DNA from: Metabacillus sp. KUDC1714
GTDB taxonomy: Bacteria; Bacillota; Bacilli; Bacillales; Bacillaceae
Length of the DNA: 64,000 nt
Assembly (NCBI RefSeq): GCF_014217835.1
Contig: NZ_CP055263.1
Location: forward strand, 3,041,501-3,105,500
Reading direction: 5' to 3'
In this document: positions 26,084 to 35,858 of the stretch, piece after piece
How the letters are laid out: each line of letters begins with the position of its first letter
Numbering within the stretch: the stretch's first letter is position 1
Position numbers and translations under genes: made by a program
The notes under the pieces: generated by a model
Databases searched by the model: none
What the model was told of the DNA's origin: nothing
Seen by the model: only the letters and a program-made list of their open reading frames with translations

Positions 26084-28378
26084 TTGAAACATAATATGAT
26101 TTTATTTAATAAGCCTGCAAAGAATTGGAATGAGGCATTGCCTATTGGGAATGGACGATTAGGTGCTATGATATTTGGCAAAACTTCAGTAGAACAAATT
26201 CAGTTAAATGAAGAATCAATCTGGTATGGAGGATTCAGAGATAGAAATAATCCAGATGCATTGGAAAACCTACCCAAAATTAGAGCGTTACTTAAGGAAG
26301 GAAGATTAAGTGAAGCTGAAAAACTAGCAACCTATGCTTTATCGGGAACACCTGAAACACAAAGGCATTATATGACCCTTGGTGATTTGTTTCTTAATTT
26401 TGGGCATGAAGGGGTTGAAGAATACACAAGGAAGCTTGATTTAGAAAAAGCGATGTTATCGGTTGACTATTCTTTGAATCAAACCAGCTTTAAAAGAGAA
26501 ATATTCTCCAGCTATCCAGATCAAGTTACAGTAATTCGTGTTACATCAAGTGAAAAAGGATCGATTTCATTTACTGCTAGACTTTCAAGAGAACAGAATA
26601 GATATATTGAGAGTTTATCTTCAAAAAGAAATAATAGTCTAGTCATGAAAGGGAATTGTGGTGGGAACGGTGGATCCGATTTTTCTGTTGTGTTATCTGC
26701 CTTTGCAGAGGGAGGAACGGTAGATACTATTGGAGAGCACCTAATTGTAAGTGAGGCTGATACAGTCGTATTATTTTTAGCAGCTGAAACAACCTTTCGT
26801 CATGCTGATCCAGAAGAAGAATGCTTTAAAAAGATTGATCAAGCAGCGATTAAATCTTATGAACAATTGAAGCAACGTCATATAGAGGATTATTCGGCCT
26901 ATTATAAACGAATGGAAATTTGTTTAAATGATGAATTAAATGAAGAATTACTCCAATTGCCGATAGATGAAAGGATCAACCGAGTCAAAAATGGTTTAGA
27001 AGATCATAAGCTGATAGAGTTGTATTTTCAATTTGGTCGATATTTACTCATATCAAGTAGTCGACCTGGCACGCTTCCAGCAAACTTGCAGGGAATTTGG
27101 AACGACAAAATGAGACCACCTTGGGATAGTAAATATACCATTAATATTAATGCACAAATGAACTATTGGCCTGCTGAAGTGTGTAATCTATCAGAATGTC
27201 ATGAGCCATTATTTGATTTAATTGAACGAATGCGGGCAAATGGTAGACATACAGCAGAGGTCATGTATGGATGCAGAGGATTTGTAGCACATCATAATAC
27301 GGATATTTGGGGGGATACGGCTCCACAGGACATTTACCCTCCGTCAACCTACTGGCAAACGGGCGCGGCATGGCTTTGCCTTCATTTATGGGAACATTAT
27401 CAATTTACTTTTGATAAAGATTTTCTTGATAAAAGCTATGAGACAATGAAAGAGTCTGCTGAATTCTTTTTAGACTTTTTAGTAGAAACGGAAGAGGGAT
27501 ATCTGGTTACAAGTCCATCTGTTTCACCAGAAAACACCTATATTCTTCCAAATGGTCAAAAAGGGACATTGTGTATTGGACCATCAATGGACAGCCAGAT
27601 CCTGAAAGAACTCTTTCTTGCATGCATTGAGGCAAGTGAAATCCTAGGGAAGGACGTACTATTTAGAGAACAATTGGCTGAGGTTTTAAAGCGTTTACCA
27701 GAAACGAAAATAGGTAAATATGGGCAAATCCAAGAATGGATGGAGGATTATGAAGAGGCAGAACCAGGTCATCGACATATATCACATTTATTTGCTCTCC
27801 ACCCAGGGAAGCAAATCAGTGTAACGGAAACTCCAGATCTTGCCAAGGCAGCGAAAACTACTTTAGAAAGAAGACTTGCGAATGGCGGGGGGCATACAGG
27901 ATGGAGTCGGGCTTGGATTATCAATATGTGGGCAAGACTTTGGGAAGGGGAACTTGCTTATTCAAATATTTTAGAAATGCTGAAGCACTCGACCCTTCCA
28001 AACCTTTTGGATAATCATCCGCCTTTTCAAATTGACGGGAATTTTGGAGGTACAGCCGGAATTGCTGAAATGCTCATACAAAGTCATACTGGATCACTTC
28101 AGTTCCTTCCTGCCATCCCTGAAAAGTGGGATAAAGGCTTTGTTAAGGGAATAAAAGCACGAGGTGGATTTGAAGTAGATTTATATTGGGCGAACGGTTC
28201 AATAGAAACCGCTGTCATTCATTCTTTAAGTGGAAATGATTGCAAAATAAACTGGACTGGGCCATATAAGTTAACTGATAAAAATGATAAACCTGTTAAT
28301 AAGCTACATGAAGAAGACGGAATGATTTGTTTTCCTACGGAAAGAGATGGTATTTATACTCTACGTGTTAAACACTAG
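26084..28378 (+). CDS. GH95 alpha-L-fucosidase (or alpha-L-galactosidase)
   Basis: A glycoside hydrolase of 764 residues with a TTG start (AGGGGGA upstream). The N-terminal beta domain begins [17 protein letters not shown]...[11 protein letters not shown], the family hallmark. The (alpha/alpha)6 barrel has the catalytic asparagines in NIN (354 and 356), the acid Glu483 in SVSPENTY and Asp651 in IDGNFGG. GH95 enzymes invert and remove terminal alpha-1,2-L-fucose (xyloglucan, milk glycans) or alpha-L-galactose. No signal peptide, so it works inside the cell on imported oligosaccharides. It starts 17 bp after the lactonase gene, in the same operon, which ties release of L-fucose to its oxidation. 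Confidence 0.9.
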   Translation: MKHNMILFNKPAKNWNEALPIGNGRLGAMIFGKTSVEQIQLNEESIWYGGFRDRNNPDALENLPKIRALLKEGRLSEAEKLATYALSGTPETQRHYMTLGDLFLNFGHEGVEEYTRKLDLEKAMLSVDYSLNQTSFKREIFSSYPDQVTVIRVTSSEKGSISFTARLSREQNRYIESLSSKRNNSLVMKGNCGGNGGSDFSVVLSAFAEGGTVDTIGEHLIVSEADTVVLFLAAETTFRHADPEEECFKKIDQAAIKSYEQLKQRHIEDYSAYYKRMEICLNDELNEELLQLPIDERINRVKNGLEDHKLIELYFQFGRYLLISSSRPGTLPANLQGIWNDKMRPPWDSKYTININAQMNYWPAEVCNLSECHEPLFDLIERMRANGRHTAEVMYGCRGFVAHHNTDIWGDTAPQDIYPPSTYWQTGAAWLCLHLWEHYQFTFDKDFLDKSYETMKESAEFFLDFLVETEEGYLVTSPSVSPENTYILPNGQKGTLCIGPSMDSQILKELFLACIEASEILGKDVLFREQLAEVLKRLPETKIGKYGQIQEWMEDYEEAEPGHRHISHLFALHPGKQISVTETPDLAKAAKTTLERRLANGGGHTGWSRAWIINMWARLWEGELAYSNILEMLKHSTLPNLLDNHPPFQIDGNFGGTAGIAEMLIQSHTGSLQFLPAIPEKWDKGFVKGIKARGGFEVDLYWANGSIETAVIHSLSGNDCKINWTGPYKLTDKNDKPVNKLHEEDGMICFPTERDGIYTLRVKH

Positions 28379-28395
28379 GTTGTTTTAAGGTAGTA

Positions 28396-28410
28396 ATGGA
28401 AGCGGAAACA
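28396..28410 (+). promoter_or_regulatory. cre site (CcpA)
   Basis: ATGGAAGCGGAAACA matches WTGNAANCGNWNNCW at all fixed positions. It lies in the 234-bp gap before the GH31 gene, just after the GH95 stop. Confidence 0.55.
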
Positions 28411-28612
28411 ATGTTAATTCGCTAGAATTTACATTTTGTTTAAGAATCCAAAAGTACGAGTGGAATTTTCTTCCTTCATAAAAGAGAGTGTGTAGATAAA
28501 AATAACTTATTAAGAACAATAAAGTGAGCAAAGGTTGTCATTTCTGGAATCTAGCATTGTTTTCTCTTTTAATGGGGTGACTGAAAAAATCGATAGAAGG
28601 CAGGTATGTATC

Positions 28613-31045
28613 ATGCAGGTAGTGCAGTATAAGCGCCATGAAGATCACTTGTTAATTGAATGTACAAATGGAATGATAAAAATCACTCCTTATACGAATT
28701 CAATTATTCGTATCCGTTATACAGTAGAGAAAGAGATTGGTATAAAAGAAAGCCTCATCGTTGAAACAAATGCACAAGAACCTGTTCTATTTTCAGTAAA
28801 TGAGACAGACAATGGTATCAAGTTTTCAACGAGCGATGTACAAATTGAAATCAACAAACAAACATGTGCTTTAACTTATACGGATTCGTCAGGTAAGGTT
28901 TTAACAAAGGAACCAGATCGTGGTGGGAAAACCCTTGTCCCTGTTGAAGTGATAAAATCTGTTTTTGATGAAAATACGGAGATTCAGAATTCAAAAAATG
29001 TTGATGGCGCTCGAGCTAAAGCTATTCCAGAAAAACACATCGTTGATCGAACAGCTTATCATACCAAACTCGAATTTGAATGGTCAGATGATGAAGCGAT
29101 CTATGGCCTAGGTTCACACGAGGAAGGTATTTTAAATTTAAGGGGCACTCATCAATATTTGTATCAGCAGAACATGAAAGCAGTGGTACCTGTTTTTGTC
29201 TCTACTAAAGGGTACGGAATTCTTGTAGACAGCTATTCATTGATGACATTCCATGATGATATTCACGGTTCATATATATGGACAGATATAGATAGTGAGA
29301 TGGATTTTTATTTTATTCATGGGCCTAATTTTGATCAAATTGTAAAAGGTTATCGCCACCTCACAGGAAAAGCACCGCTTTTGCCTAAATGGGCTTTTGG
29401 TTATGTGCAGTCAAAAGAGAGGTACAAATCACAAGAGGAGTTAATTTCGACGATAAAAGAGTACAGAAAACGTCAAATCCCTCTTGATACAATTGTACTT
29501 GATTGGATGTCATGGACTGGGGAACTTTGGGGGCAAAAATCTTTTGATCCCGAACGTTTTCCCAATCCAACAAAAATGATGGATGATATTCATGAGCTGA
29601 ATGCGAAACTTATGGTTTCTATTTGGCCAATTATGAATAACGATGGGCCTAATCATGTAGAAATGAAGCAAAAAGGGTATCTTCTTGGGAATCAAGCAAC
29701 GTATGATGCATTTCGCGAAGAAGCGCGTGATCTGTATTGGAAACAGGCAAATGCTGGATTGTTTTCACATGGCATCGATGCATGGTGGTGCGATTGTACA
29801 GAACCCTTCGAGGCAGATTGGGGAGGGGAAGTAAAACCTGAACCAGAAGAAAGACTTCGGATCAATACGCAAGAATCAAAAAAATATTTGGACCCTGGTT
29901 TTATTAATGCATATTCACTTCTGCATTCCAAGGGTATCTATGAAGGACAGCGGAAGACAACTGAAACGAAGCGGGTTGTTAACTTAACAAGGTCCGCTTT
30001 TGCAGGCCAGCAAAAGTATGGGACGATTTCTTGGTCTGGAGATATAGCTGCCAATTGGGAAACAATGCGAAATCAGATCGCTGATGGATTAAATTTCTGC
30101 GTGACCGGGAATCCCTACTGGACTTTGGATATCGGAGCATTCTTTGTTTCTAAAAAGGCTCAGTGGTTTTGGAATGGAGATTATCAGGATGGCTGTGAAG
30201 ACTTAGGATACCGCGAGCTATACGTTAGATGGTTGCAATATGGCACATTTTTACCTATGTTCCGAAGCCATGGCACAGATACACCTAGAGAAGTGTGGAG
30301 ATTTGGTGAGCCAGGTACGGTGTTCTATGACACGATTGTAAAATTTATTAAGCTACGTTATCGCTTATTACCTTATATTTATTCGATCGCTGGTTGGGTA
30401 ACTCATCAGGATTATACCATGATGCGTACCTTAGCATTTGACTTTATGCATGATCCGAAAACCTATAACATTAAAGACCAATATATGTTTGGACCAGCCT
30501 TCTTAGTAAATCCTGTGACGGACCCAATGTACTACAAAAATGGATCAATTAAGATTGAAGATGCTAGTAAAAAACGCCATATATATTTACCTTCTGGAAC
30601 AGATTGGTATGATTTCTGGACAGACCAACGGATGTTTGGTGGCCAACACATTGAGGCACCTGCTGAGCTCGAAACTATGCCTTTGTATGTACGTGCCGGA
30701 TCTATTGTACCTTTTGGTCCCAATATTCAATACAGCTCCGAAGAGTTAACAGAACCCGTAGAATTGAAAGTTTATAAAGGGCAAGATGGAAGTTTTATGC
30801 TGTACGAAGATGAAGGAGACAATTACAACTATGAGAAGGGGGAATTTTCCACCATACTCATTCGCTGGGAAGATGATAAAAATCGACTTGTAATAGAAAA
30901 ACGTCGTGGTTCTTATCGAGGAATGAAGAGCTCTAGAGAATTGTTGATTACTCTTGTTAACGGTGGAGAAGTTAGATCCGTTCCTACATATTCTAAACAA
31001 AAGGTTGTTTACAATGGAGAGCCAATGAGCATTAATTTTAATTAA
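28613..31045 (+). CDS. GH31 alpha-xylosidase/alpha-glucosidase
   Basis: A GH31 enzyme of 810 residues. I chose the ATG at 28613 (GAAGGCAGG upstream) over the TTG at 28535, because family proteins start near MQVVQYKRHEDHLLIECTNG. An N-terminal beta sandwich precedes the barrel. The nucleophile is Asp394 in WWCDCTEPF and the acid/base is Asp477 in SWSGDIAANW; beta domains follow. The sequence around the nucleophile resembles XylS-type alpha-xylosidases, which remove xylose from the non-reducing end of xyloglucan oligosaccharides or cut isoprimeverose. No signal peptide. With GH95/GH29 fucosidases this fits stepwise intracellular xyloglucan trimming. Confidence 0.87.
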   Translation: MQVVQYKRHEDHLLIECTNGMIKITPYTNSIIRIRYTVEKEIGIKESLIVETNAQEPVLFSVNETDNGIKFSTSDVQIEINKQTCALTYTDSSGKVLTKEPDRGGKTLVPVEVIKSVFDENTEIQNSKNVDGARAKAIPEKHIVDRTAYHTKLEFEWSDDEAIYGLGSHEEGILNLRGTHQYLYQQNMKAVVPVFVSTKGYGILVDSYSLMTFHDDIHGSYIWTDIDSEMDFYFIHGPNFDQIVKGYRHLTGKAPLLPKWAFGYVQSKERYKSQEELISTIKEYRKRQIPLDTIVLDWMSWTGELWGQKSFDPERFPNPTKMMDDIHELNAKLMVSIWPIMNNDGPNHVEMKQKGYLLGNQATYDAFREEARDLYWKQANAGLFSHGIDAWWCDCTEPFEADWGGEVKPEPEERLRINTQESKKYLDPGFINAYSLLHSKGIYEGQRKTTETKRVVNLTRSAFAGQQKYGTISWSGDIAANWETMRNQIADGLNFCVTGNPYWTLDIGAFFVSKKAQWFWNGDYQDGCEDLGYRELYVRWLQYGTFLPMFRSHGTDTPREVWRFGEPGTVFYDTIVKFIKLRYRLLPYIYSIAGWVTHQDYTMMRTLAFDFMHDPKTYNIKDQYMFGPAFLVNPVTDPMYYKNGSIKIEDASKKRHIYLPSGTDWYDFWTDQRMFGGQHIEAPAELETMPLYVRAGSIVPFGPNIQYSSEELTEPVELKVYKGQDGSFMLYEDEGDNYNYEKGEFSTILIRWEDDKNRLVIEKRRGSYRGMKSSRELLITLVNGGEVRSVPTYSKQKVVYNGEPMSINFN

Positions 31046-31232
31046 TCAGTCATATTATCTTCCTCCGCAAAAAATATTTTGTATTATAGATTTCTAGCTT
31101 TTAATAAAATATGTGAACTTATACTATCTAATGCTATTGGAAGTTGTTGGATATAGAAGGTTAAAATAGAATTCTTCAGCTCAATAAATCGGTAAATCAA
31201 AGATTATGACGAATAGACTTTTGGAGTGATAT

Positions 31233-33113
31233 ATGATGACAGTAAAATTTAAAGAATTTCAACATGGTTCAATAAAGTTAATAGATAGCCCTTTTATGGA
31301 CCGTTTTAATTTGAATGCTTCATATCTTAAAAGTTTATCAACGGAAAACTTATTACGGAATTTTTATCTTCAGGCAGGATTATGGAGTTTTAGTGGAAGC
31401 GCTAGTACTTCTTTCGATAGTGACGATGAAGAAAACGGACCAGAAACATGGCATTGGGGTTGGGAATCTCCGACTTGTGAGCTTCGCGGTCATTTTTTAG
31501 GGCATTGGCTCTCAGCTTCAGCTTGTGTTTTTGGGCAAACAGGTGATGAAGAGCTAAGAGCTAAAACTTTGTTTATCGTTCAGGAGCTTGCAAGATGTCA
31601 ACAAGCAAACGGAGGAGAATGGGTGGCGGCAATTCCAGAGAGTTATATGGAGAGAATATTAGAAGGACGACAAGTATGGGCGCCACATTATACTGTCCAT
31701 AAAATATTTATGGGATTACATGATGTGTATAACATGATGGGAATAGAAGAGGCCTTACATATATCAGACCGTTTTTCAAATTGGTTTTACAATTGGACTA
31801 AGTCTTTTACAAGAGAAAATTTGGATGTGATTTTAGATTATGAAACAGGAGGAATGCTTGAAGCATGGGTAGATTTATATGATCTTACTGGTAAGCCTGA
31901 ACATCTAGAATTAATCAAACGTTATGATCGCCCAAGATTTTTTGATGCCCTTCTTGAAGATAAGGATGTTCTTACAAATAAACATGCGAATACGCAAGTA
32001 GCAGAAATATTAGGAGCTGCTCGTGCTTGGGAGGTAACTGGAGAAAAACGCTGGCGTAATATTGTTGAGGCTTTTTGGGAAGAAGCAGTGGTGAAGAGAG
32101 GAACATATTGTACTGGTGGAGTTTCTTGCGGTGAAGTATGGACACCCCCTCAAAACCTTGCTGCAAGATTGGGCTTAGCCCAGGAACATTGTGTTATTTA
32201 CAATATGATGCGTCTCTCCCAATTTTTGTACCGCTGGACTGGAGATGTAAAGTATGCTGATTTTTGGGAAAAGAATTTATATAACGGAATCATGTCGCAA
32301 CAGAACAAGAAGACGGGGATGATTTCATATTTTTTAGATATGGGACCTGGAAGCAAGAAGAAATGGGGAAGTCCAACGAAGCATTTTTGGTGTTGTCACG
32401 GAACACTTGTTCAAGCTCAAGCATCTTATGATCAATGTATCTTTCATAAGCAATTAAATGGAATAACGATTAGCCAATTTATTCCTTCACGAACTAGTTT
32501 TAGTTATGAGGGAACAAATGTGAAAATGGAGTTAAGAAGTAGTACGCAGAATGGATCAGGTCCTATTCAGACATTTCATAAAAGTGGATATGAGCAAATT
32601 CAATATGTACATGTACCACAAATTCCAAATGATCGTCCTGATTGCTATAGGCATATACTTCATATTGAGTGTGGTACACAGGCTGAATTTGAGGTGAAAA
32701 CTCGTATTCCTTGGTGGGTGCAAGGGGAACCAACTGTGAAAATTAACGGGAAAGTTGGAGAGTATTCTATCCAATCTTCCTTTATCCATTTGAAAAAAAT
32801 CTGGAAAAATGATCAAATAACACTCGAGTTTCCAAAACAACTTTATACCTCTTCACTGATAGGTTCACAAAATATGGTGGCATTAATGGATGGACCACTT
32901 GTTTTAGCAGGGCTAGTTGAAGAGGAGAGGGAAATTGTAGGAGATCCTAATAAACCAGATACTTTCTTAACTCCTCATAACGAAAGGCATCATAGTTTTT
33001 GGAATGATGGAACATATAAAACGAAAAATCAGCCCATAAACTTTAAATTTATTCCATTAGTAGATGTGACAGATGAGAGTTATACACTTTATTTTCCAAT
33101 TCGAAAATCATAA
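31233..33113 (+). CDS. GH127-type beta-L-arabinofuranosidase (DUF1680)
   Basis: A protein of 626 residues with an (alpha/alpha)6 barrel followed by beta domains. The catalytic zinc-thiolate site of this clan is visible: Glu318 and Cys320 in LAQEHCVIYN and the pair Cys387-Cys388 in HFWCCHGTL. This is the same E-x-C...C-C pattern as in HypBA1, where the first Cys of the pair is the nucleophile. Such enzymes release beta-L-arabinofuranose (GH127) or act on related pentoses (GH146 and related families). No signal peptide, so it is intracellular. GGAG (31223-31226) precedes the ATG. It is separated from the GH31 gene by 187 bp with no clear terminator. Confidence 0.85.
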   Translation: MMTVKFKEFQHGSIKLIDSPFMDRFNLNASYLKSLSTENLLRNFYLQAGLWSFSGSASTSFDSDDEENGPETWHWGWESPTCELRGHFLGHWLSASACVFGQTGDEELRAKTLFIVQELARCQQANGGEWVAAIPESYMERILEGRQVWAPHYTVHKIFMGLHDVYNMMGIEEALHISDRFSNWFYNWTKSFTRENLDVILDYETGGMLEAWVDLYDLTGKPEHLELIKRYDRPRFFDALLEDKDVLTNKHANTQVAEILGAARAWEVTGEKRWRNIVEAFWEEAVVKRGTYCTGGVSCGEVWTPPQNLAARLGLAQEHCVIYNMMRLSQFLYRWTGDVKYADFWEKNLYNGIMSQQNKKTGMISYFLDMGPGSKKKWGSPTKHFWCCHGTLVQAQASYDQCIFHKQLNGITISQFIPSRTSFSYEGTNVKMELRSSTQNGSGPIQTFHKSGYEQIQYVHVPQIPNDRPDCYRHILHIECGTQAEFEVKTRIPWWVQGEPTVKINGKVGEYSIQSSFIHLKKIWKNDQITLEFPKQLYTSSLIGSQNMVALMDGPLVLAGLVEEEREIVGDPNKPDTFLTPHNERHHSFWNDGTYKTKNQPINFKFIPLVDVTDESYTLYFPIRKS

Positions 33114-33324
33114 TCTTTATCATAAATTGAGTAATGGAAGAAAAATCAAACTAGTTATCAACTATTCTATCATTAAGCCATTTAAATAGTGCATTTTTTG
33201 ATTGTAAATACATGTGATGATAAAAAACATTATCATTTTTTAATGATCTATGAAGCGCGGGAAATATTAATCTTGATCGTTAAGTCTAAAAATAAAAACT
33301 GTTAGATAAGGAGTATCTGTAAAA

Positions 33325-33756
33325 ATGTTAAAAGGCATACCAAAAATAATTTCCCCTGAGTTATTAAAAGTATTAATGGAAATGGGACATGGCGATGAAA
33401 TCGTACTAGCTGATGGAAATTTCCCTGCAGCAAGTCATGGTAGTAAAGTGATCCGCTGTGATGGGAATAGTGCAACAGAGATATTAGAGTCAATTTTAGA
33501 GTTATTCCCTATTGACACATATACGAAACACCCCATTGCACTTATGGAGGTTGTTAAGGGAGATCCTGTTGAAACACCAATTTGGGATGAGTACGAATCA
33601 ATAATAGCGAAACAAACTTCAATAGAGAGTCCCTTTGAATACGTAGAGAGATTTGCATTTTACGATAGAGCAAAAAATGCCTATGCGATAATAGCGACTG
33701 GTGAAAAAGCTCTTTATGCAAACATAATTCTAAAAAAAGGTGTTATTTCAGAATAA
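33325..33756 (+). CDS. fucU: L-fucose mutarotase, RbsD/FucU family
   Basis: A protein of 143 residues of the RbsD/FucU family. It starts MLKGIPKIISPELLKVLMEM and carries MGHGDEIVLADGNFPA with the catalytic-site His and Asp. The FucU subtype is suggested by AxxHG after the FPA motif and by KHPIALMEV. It interconverts alpha and beta anomers of L-fucose so that downstream enzymes get the right form, and the presence of fucosidases on both sides supports L-fucose as substrate. A ribosome site AAGGAG (33307-33312) lies 12 bp before the ATG. The flanking gaps (33114-33324, 33757-34040) hold no recognised element. Confidence 0.87.
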   Translation: MLKGIPKIISPELLKVLMEMGHGDEIVLADGNFPAASHGSKVIRCDGNSATEILESILELFPIDTYTKHPIALMEVVKGDPVETPIWDEYESIIAKQTSIESPFEYVERFAFYDRAKNAYAIIATGEKALYANIILKKGVISE

Positions 33757-34040
33757 GTTATGTGAATTGATTATACCTAAAATATCGATCACTAGTAGTA
33801 ATTAGTAATTTCTAGTTTAAGATCTGCAAGTTTACATATAGGTAAGATCGTTGTATATGGATAAATCGGAAATTTTAAGTGTTAAAAAATATAAATCAAT
33901 CATTTGAAAAGAATTGATCAAAGCATTACAAGTAGAGGAGTGATATTTCATCGCTCATAGTTTAGTCAATCTAATTTAAAGTTATTATTCATTTCATCTT
34001 TTAAACAAGTTCTTGTTTATACACATGAGGAGGAAAGATT

Positions 34041-35519
34041 ATGATTGATAAAAAATATACAAATTATTTAAAAGAAATTGATCGAGTGATTAAAGAAGGA
34101 AAGTATGATGATAATTGGGATTCACTTTCGAAGTACGAGTTAGCAAAGTGGTACCGTGATGCAAAATTTGGAATTTTTATTCATTGGGGAGTATATTCAG
34201 TTCCTGCTTTTGGAAGTGAATGGTATTCAAGAAATATGTATATTCAGGGGTCAAAAGAATTTGAACATCACGTAAAAACTTATGGTAATCATAAGGAATT
34301 TGGGTACAAAGATTTTATCCCACTGTTTAAAGCAGAACGTTTTGATCCAGTGGAATGGGCTGACCTTTTTAAGGAGGCTGGAGCCCGATATGTAATGCCT
34401 GTTGCAGAACACCATGATGGATTTCAAATGTATAAGAGTGATTATTCTCATTTCAACGCCTATGAAATGGGACCACAACGCGATATCCTTGGTGAATTAG
34501 GCGATTCGTTAGAAGAAAGAGACATTTCATTATGCGCATCCTCTCATCGTATCGAACACTGGTTTTTTATGGGCCATGGTAAAGAATTTGATAGTGACAT
34601 TAAAGAACCGCTTGAGAAAGGAGATTTTTATTGGGCGGCTATGCCGGAGCCAAATCATCAAGATCTATTTAGTCCATCACCGTCTGAGGAATTTCTTGAG
34701 GATTGGTTAATTCGCACCTGTGAAATAGTTGATCGTTATCGACCAAAAATTATGTATTTTGACTGGTGGATACAGCATCATGCAGTAAAACCATATCTAA
34801 AAAAGTTTGCTGCGTATTACTATAACCGTGCTGATGAATGGGGCATGGATGTTGCTATTAACTATAAACATGATGCCTTTATGTTTGGTAGTGCAGTAGT
34901 AGATATAGAAAGAGGACAATTTTCAGAACAGAAGCCGTATTTTTGGCAAACTGATACTTCTGTAGCCAAAAACTCATGGTGTTATACAGAAAATAATGAT
35001 TATAAAACTGCTAATGAGATTATATGTGACCTTGTTGATATTGTGAGCAAAAATGGTAGTTTATTGTTGAATATAGGACCAAAAGCAGATGGGACAATAC
35101 CTGATGAGGATAAAACTATATTGTTAGAAATTGGTAATTGGTTAAAAGTGAATGGTGAGGCTATTTATGATAGTAAAGTATGGAGGAAGTCTGGTGAGGG
35201 ACCTACAGAAATCCAGGAGGGACAGTTTACAGATAGCAAATCAAAAGAGTTCACTTCAGAAGACATACGCTTTACTGTAAATGGCTCTTATCTTTATGCA
35301 ACAGTATTAAATTATCCGGAAGATGGAAAAGTAAATATCCAGTCTCTTGCAGAAAAAGATGCTTCAAAACTACCTCATTTTCATGGCATAATTAAAAACA
35401 TTTCCATTTTGGGGTTTGAGGAAAAACCGAGTTGGAATCGTACAGAAGATGGTTTGGAGATTACTACAGATCAAGTTAGTAGTGATAAGCCAGTGGTATT
35501 CAAACTATTGATTGATTAA
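34041..35519 (+). CDS. GH29 alpha-L-fucosidase
   Basis: A retaining alpha-L-fucosidase of 492 residues. The N-terminal (beta/alpha)8 barrel contains FGIFIHWGVYSVPAF and AEHHDGF, the substrate-binding His motifs of GH29. The nucleophile is Asp241 in IMYFDWWIQ. A C-terminal beta domain spans about 385-492. No signal peptide. GH29 removes alpha-1,3/4/6- or 1,2-fucose with a broader range than GH95, so the pair would cover different linkages. GAGGAGG (34027-34033) precedes the ATG. It ends with a terminator 125 bp downstream. Confidence 0.9.
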   Translation: MIDKKYTNYLKEIDRVIKEGKYDDNWDSLSKYELAKWYRDAKFGIFIHWGVYSVPAFGSEWYSRNMYIQGSKEFEHHVKTYGNHKEFGYKDFIPLFKAERFDPVEWADLFKEAGARYVMPVAEHHDGFQMYKSDYSHFNAYEMGPQRDILGELGDSLEERDISLCASSHRIEHWFFMGHGKEFDSDIKEPLEKGDFYWAAMPEPNHQDLFSPSPSEEFLEDWLIRTCEIVDRYRPKIMYFDWWIQHHAVKPYLKKFAAYYYNRADEWGMDVAINYKHDAFMFGSAVVDIERGQFSEQKPYFWQTDTSVAKNSWCYTENNDYKTANEIICDLVDIVSKNGSLLLNIGPKADGTIPDEDKTILLEIGNWLKVNGEAIYDSKVWRKSGEGPTEIQEGQFTDSKSKEFTSEDIRFTVNGSYLYATVLNYPEDGKVNIQSLAEKDASKLPHFHGIIKNISILGFEEKPSWNRTEDGLEITTDQVSSDKPVVFKLLID

Positions 35520-35644
35520 TTTTTACATTGAAAGAAGTATAGGAAGATATAGAGTATCTGAATAATTTACTAGGTTTGCTTATTTAAATCTAATCTGTCT
35601 GTTCTTTTCAATAGTAGGATTGGTTATATTATATGATTAAAATT

Positions 35645-35692
35645 AAGCGAGCCTTTCCTTGGTTTTTATTGGGGAAAGGCTTGCTGGTTTTG
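35645..35692 (+). terminator. intrinsic terminator
   Basis: AGCGAGCCTTTCC and GGAAAGGCTTGCT arms around a short loop, followed by GGTTTTG. It separates GH29 from the GH43 gene; nothing else is seen in 35520-35855. Confidence 0.7.
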
Positions 35693-35858
35693 TTGAAGAA
35701 TTAGTGTATTAATTTCAGGTGATGTCATGATGAATTGTTACAAATATAAAGGAGTTTTAAATATAAATACAGAATAAAAAGTTAACTAAGAAACTGAATA
35801 TATACTAGAATCATAGAAAGTAAAGAAACTAGATAGAAATGAAAAAAGGAGAAATATG

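Noticed and set aside
34251..34478. Minus-strand open frame inside GH29
   Set aside because: Reverse shadow of a conserved catalytic region with no start signals.
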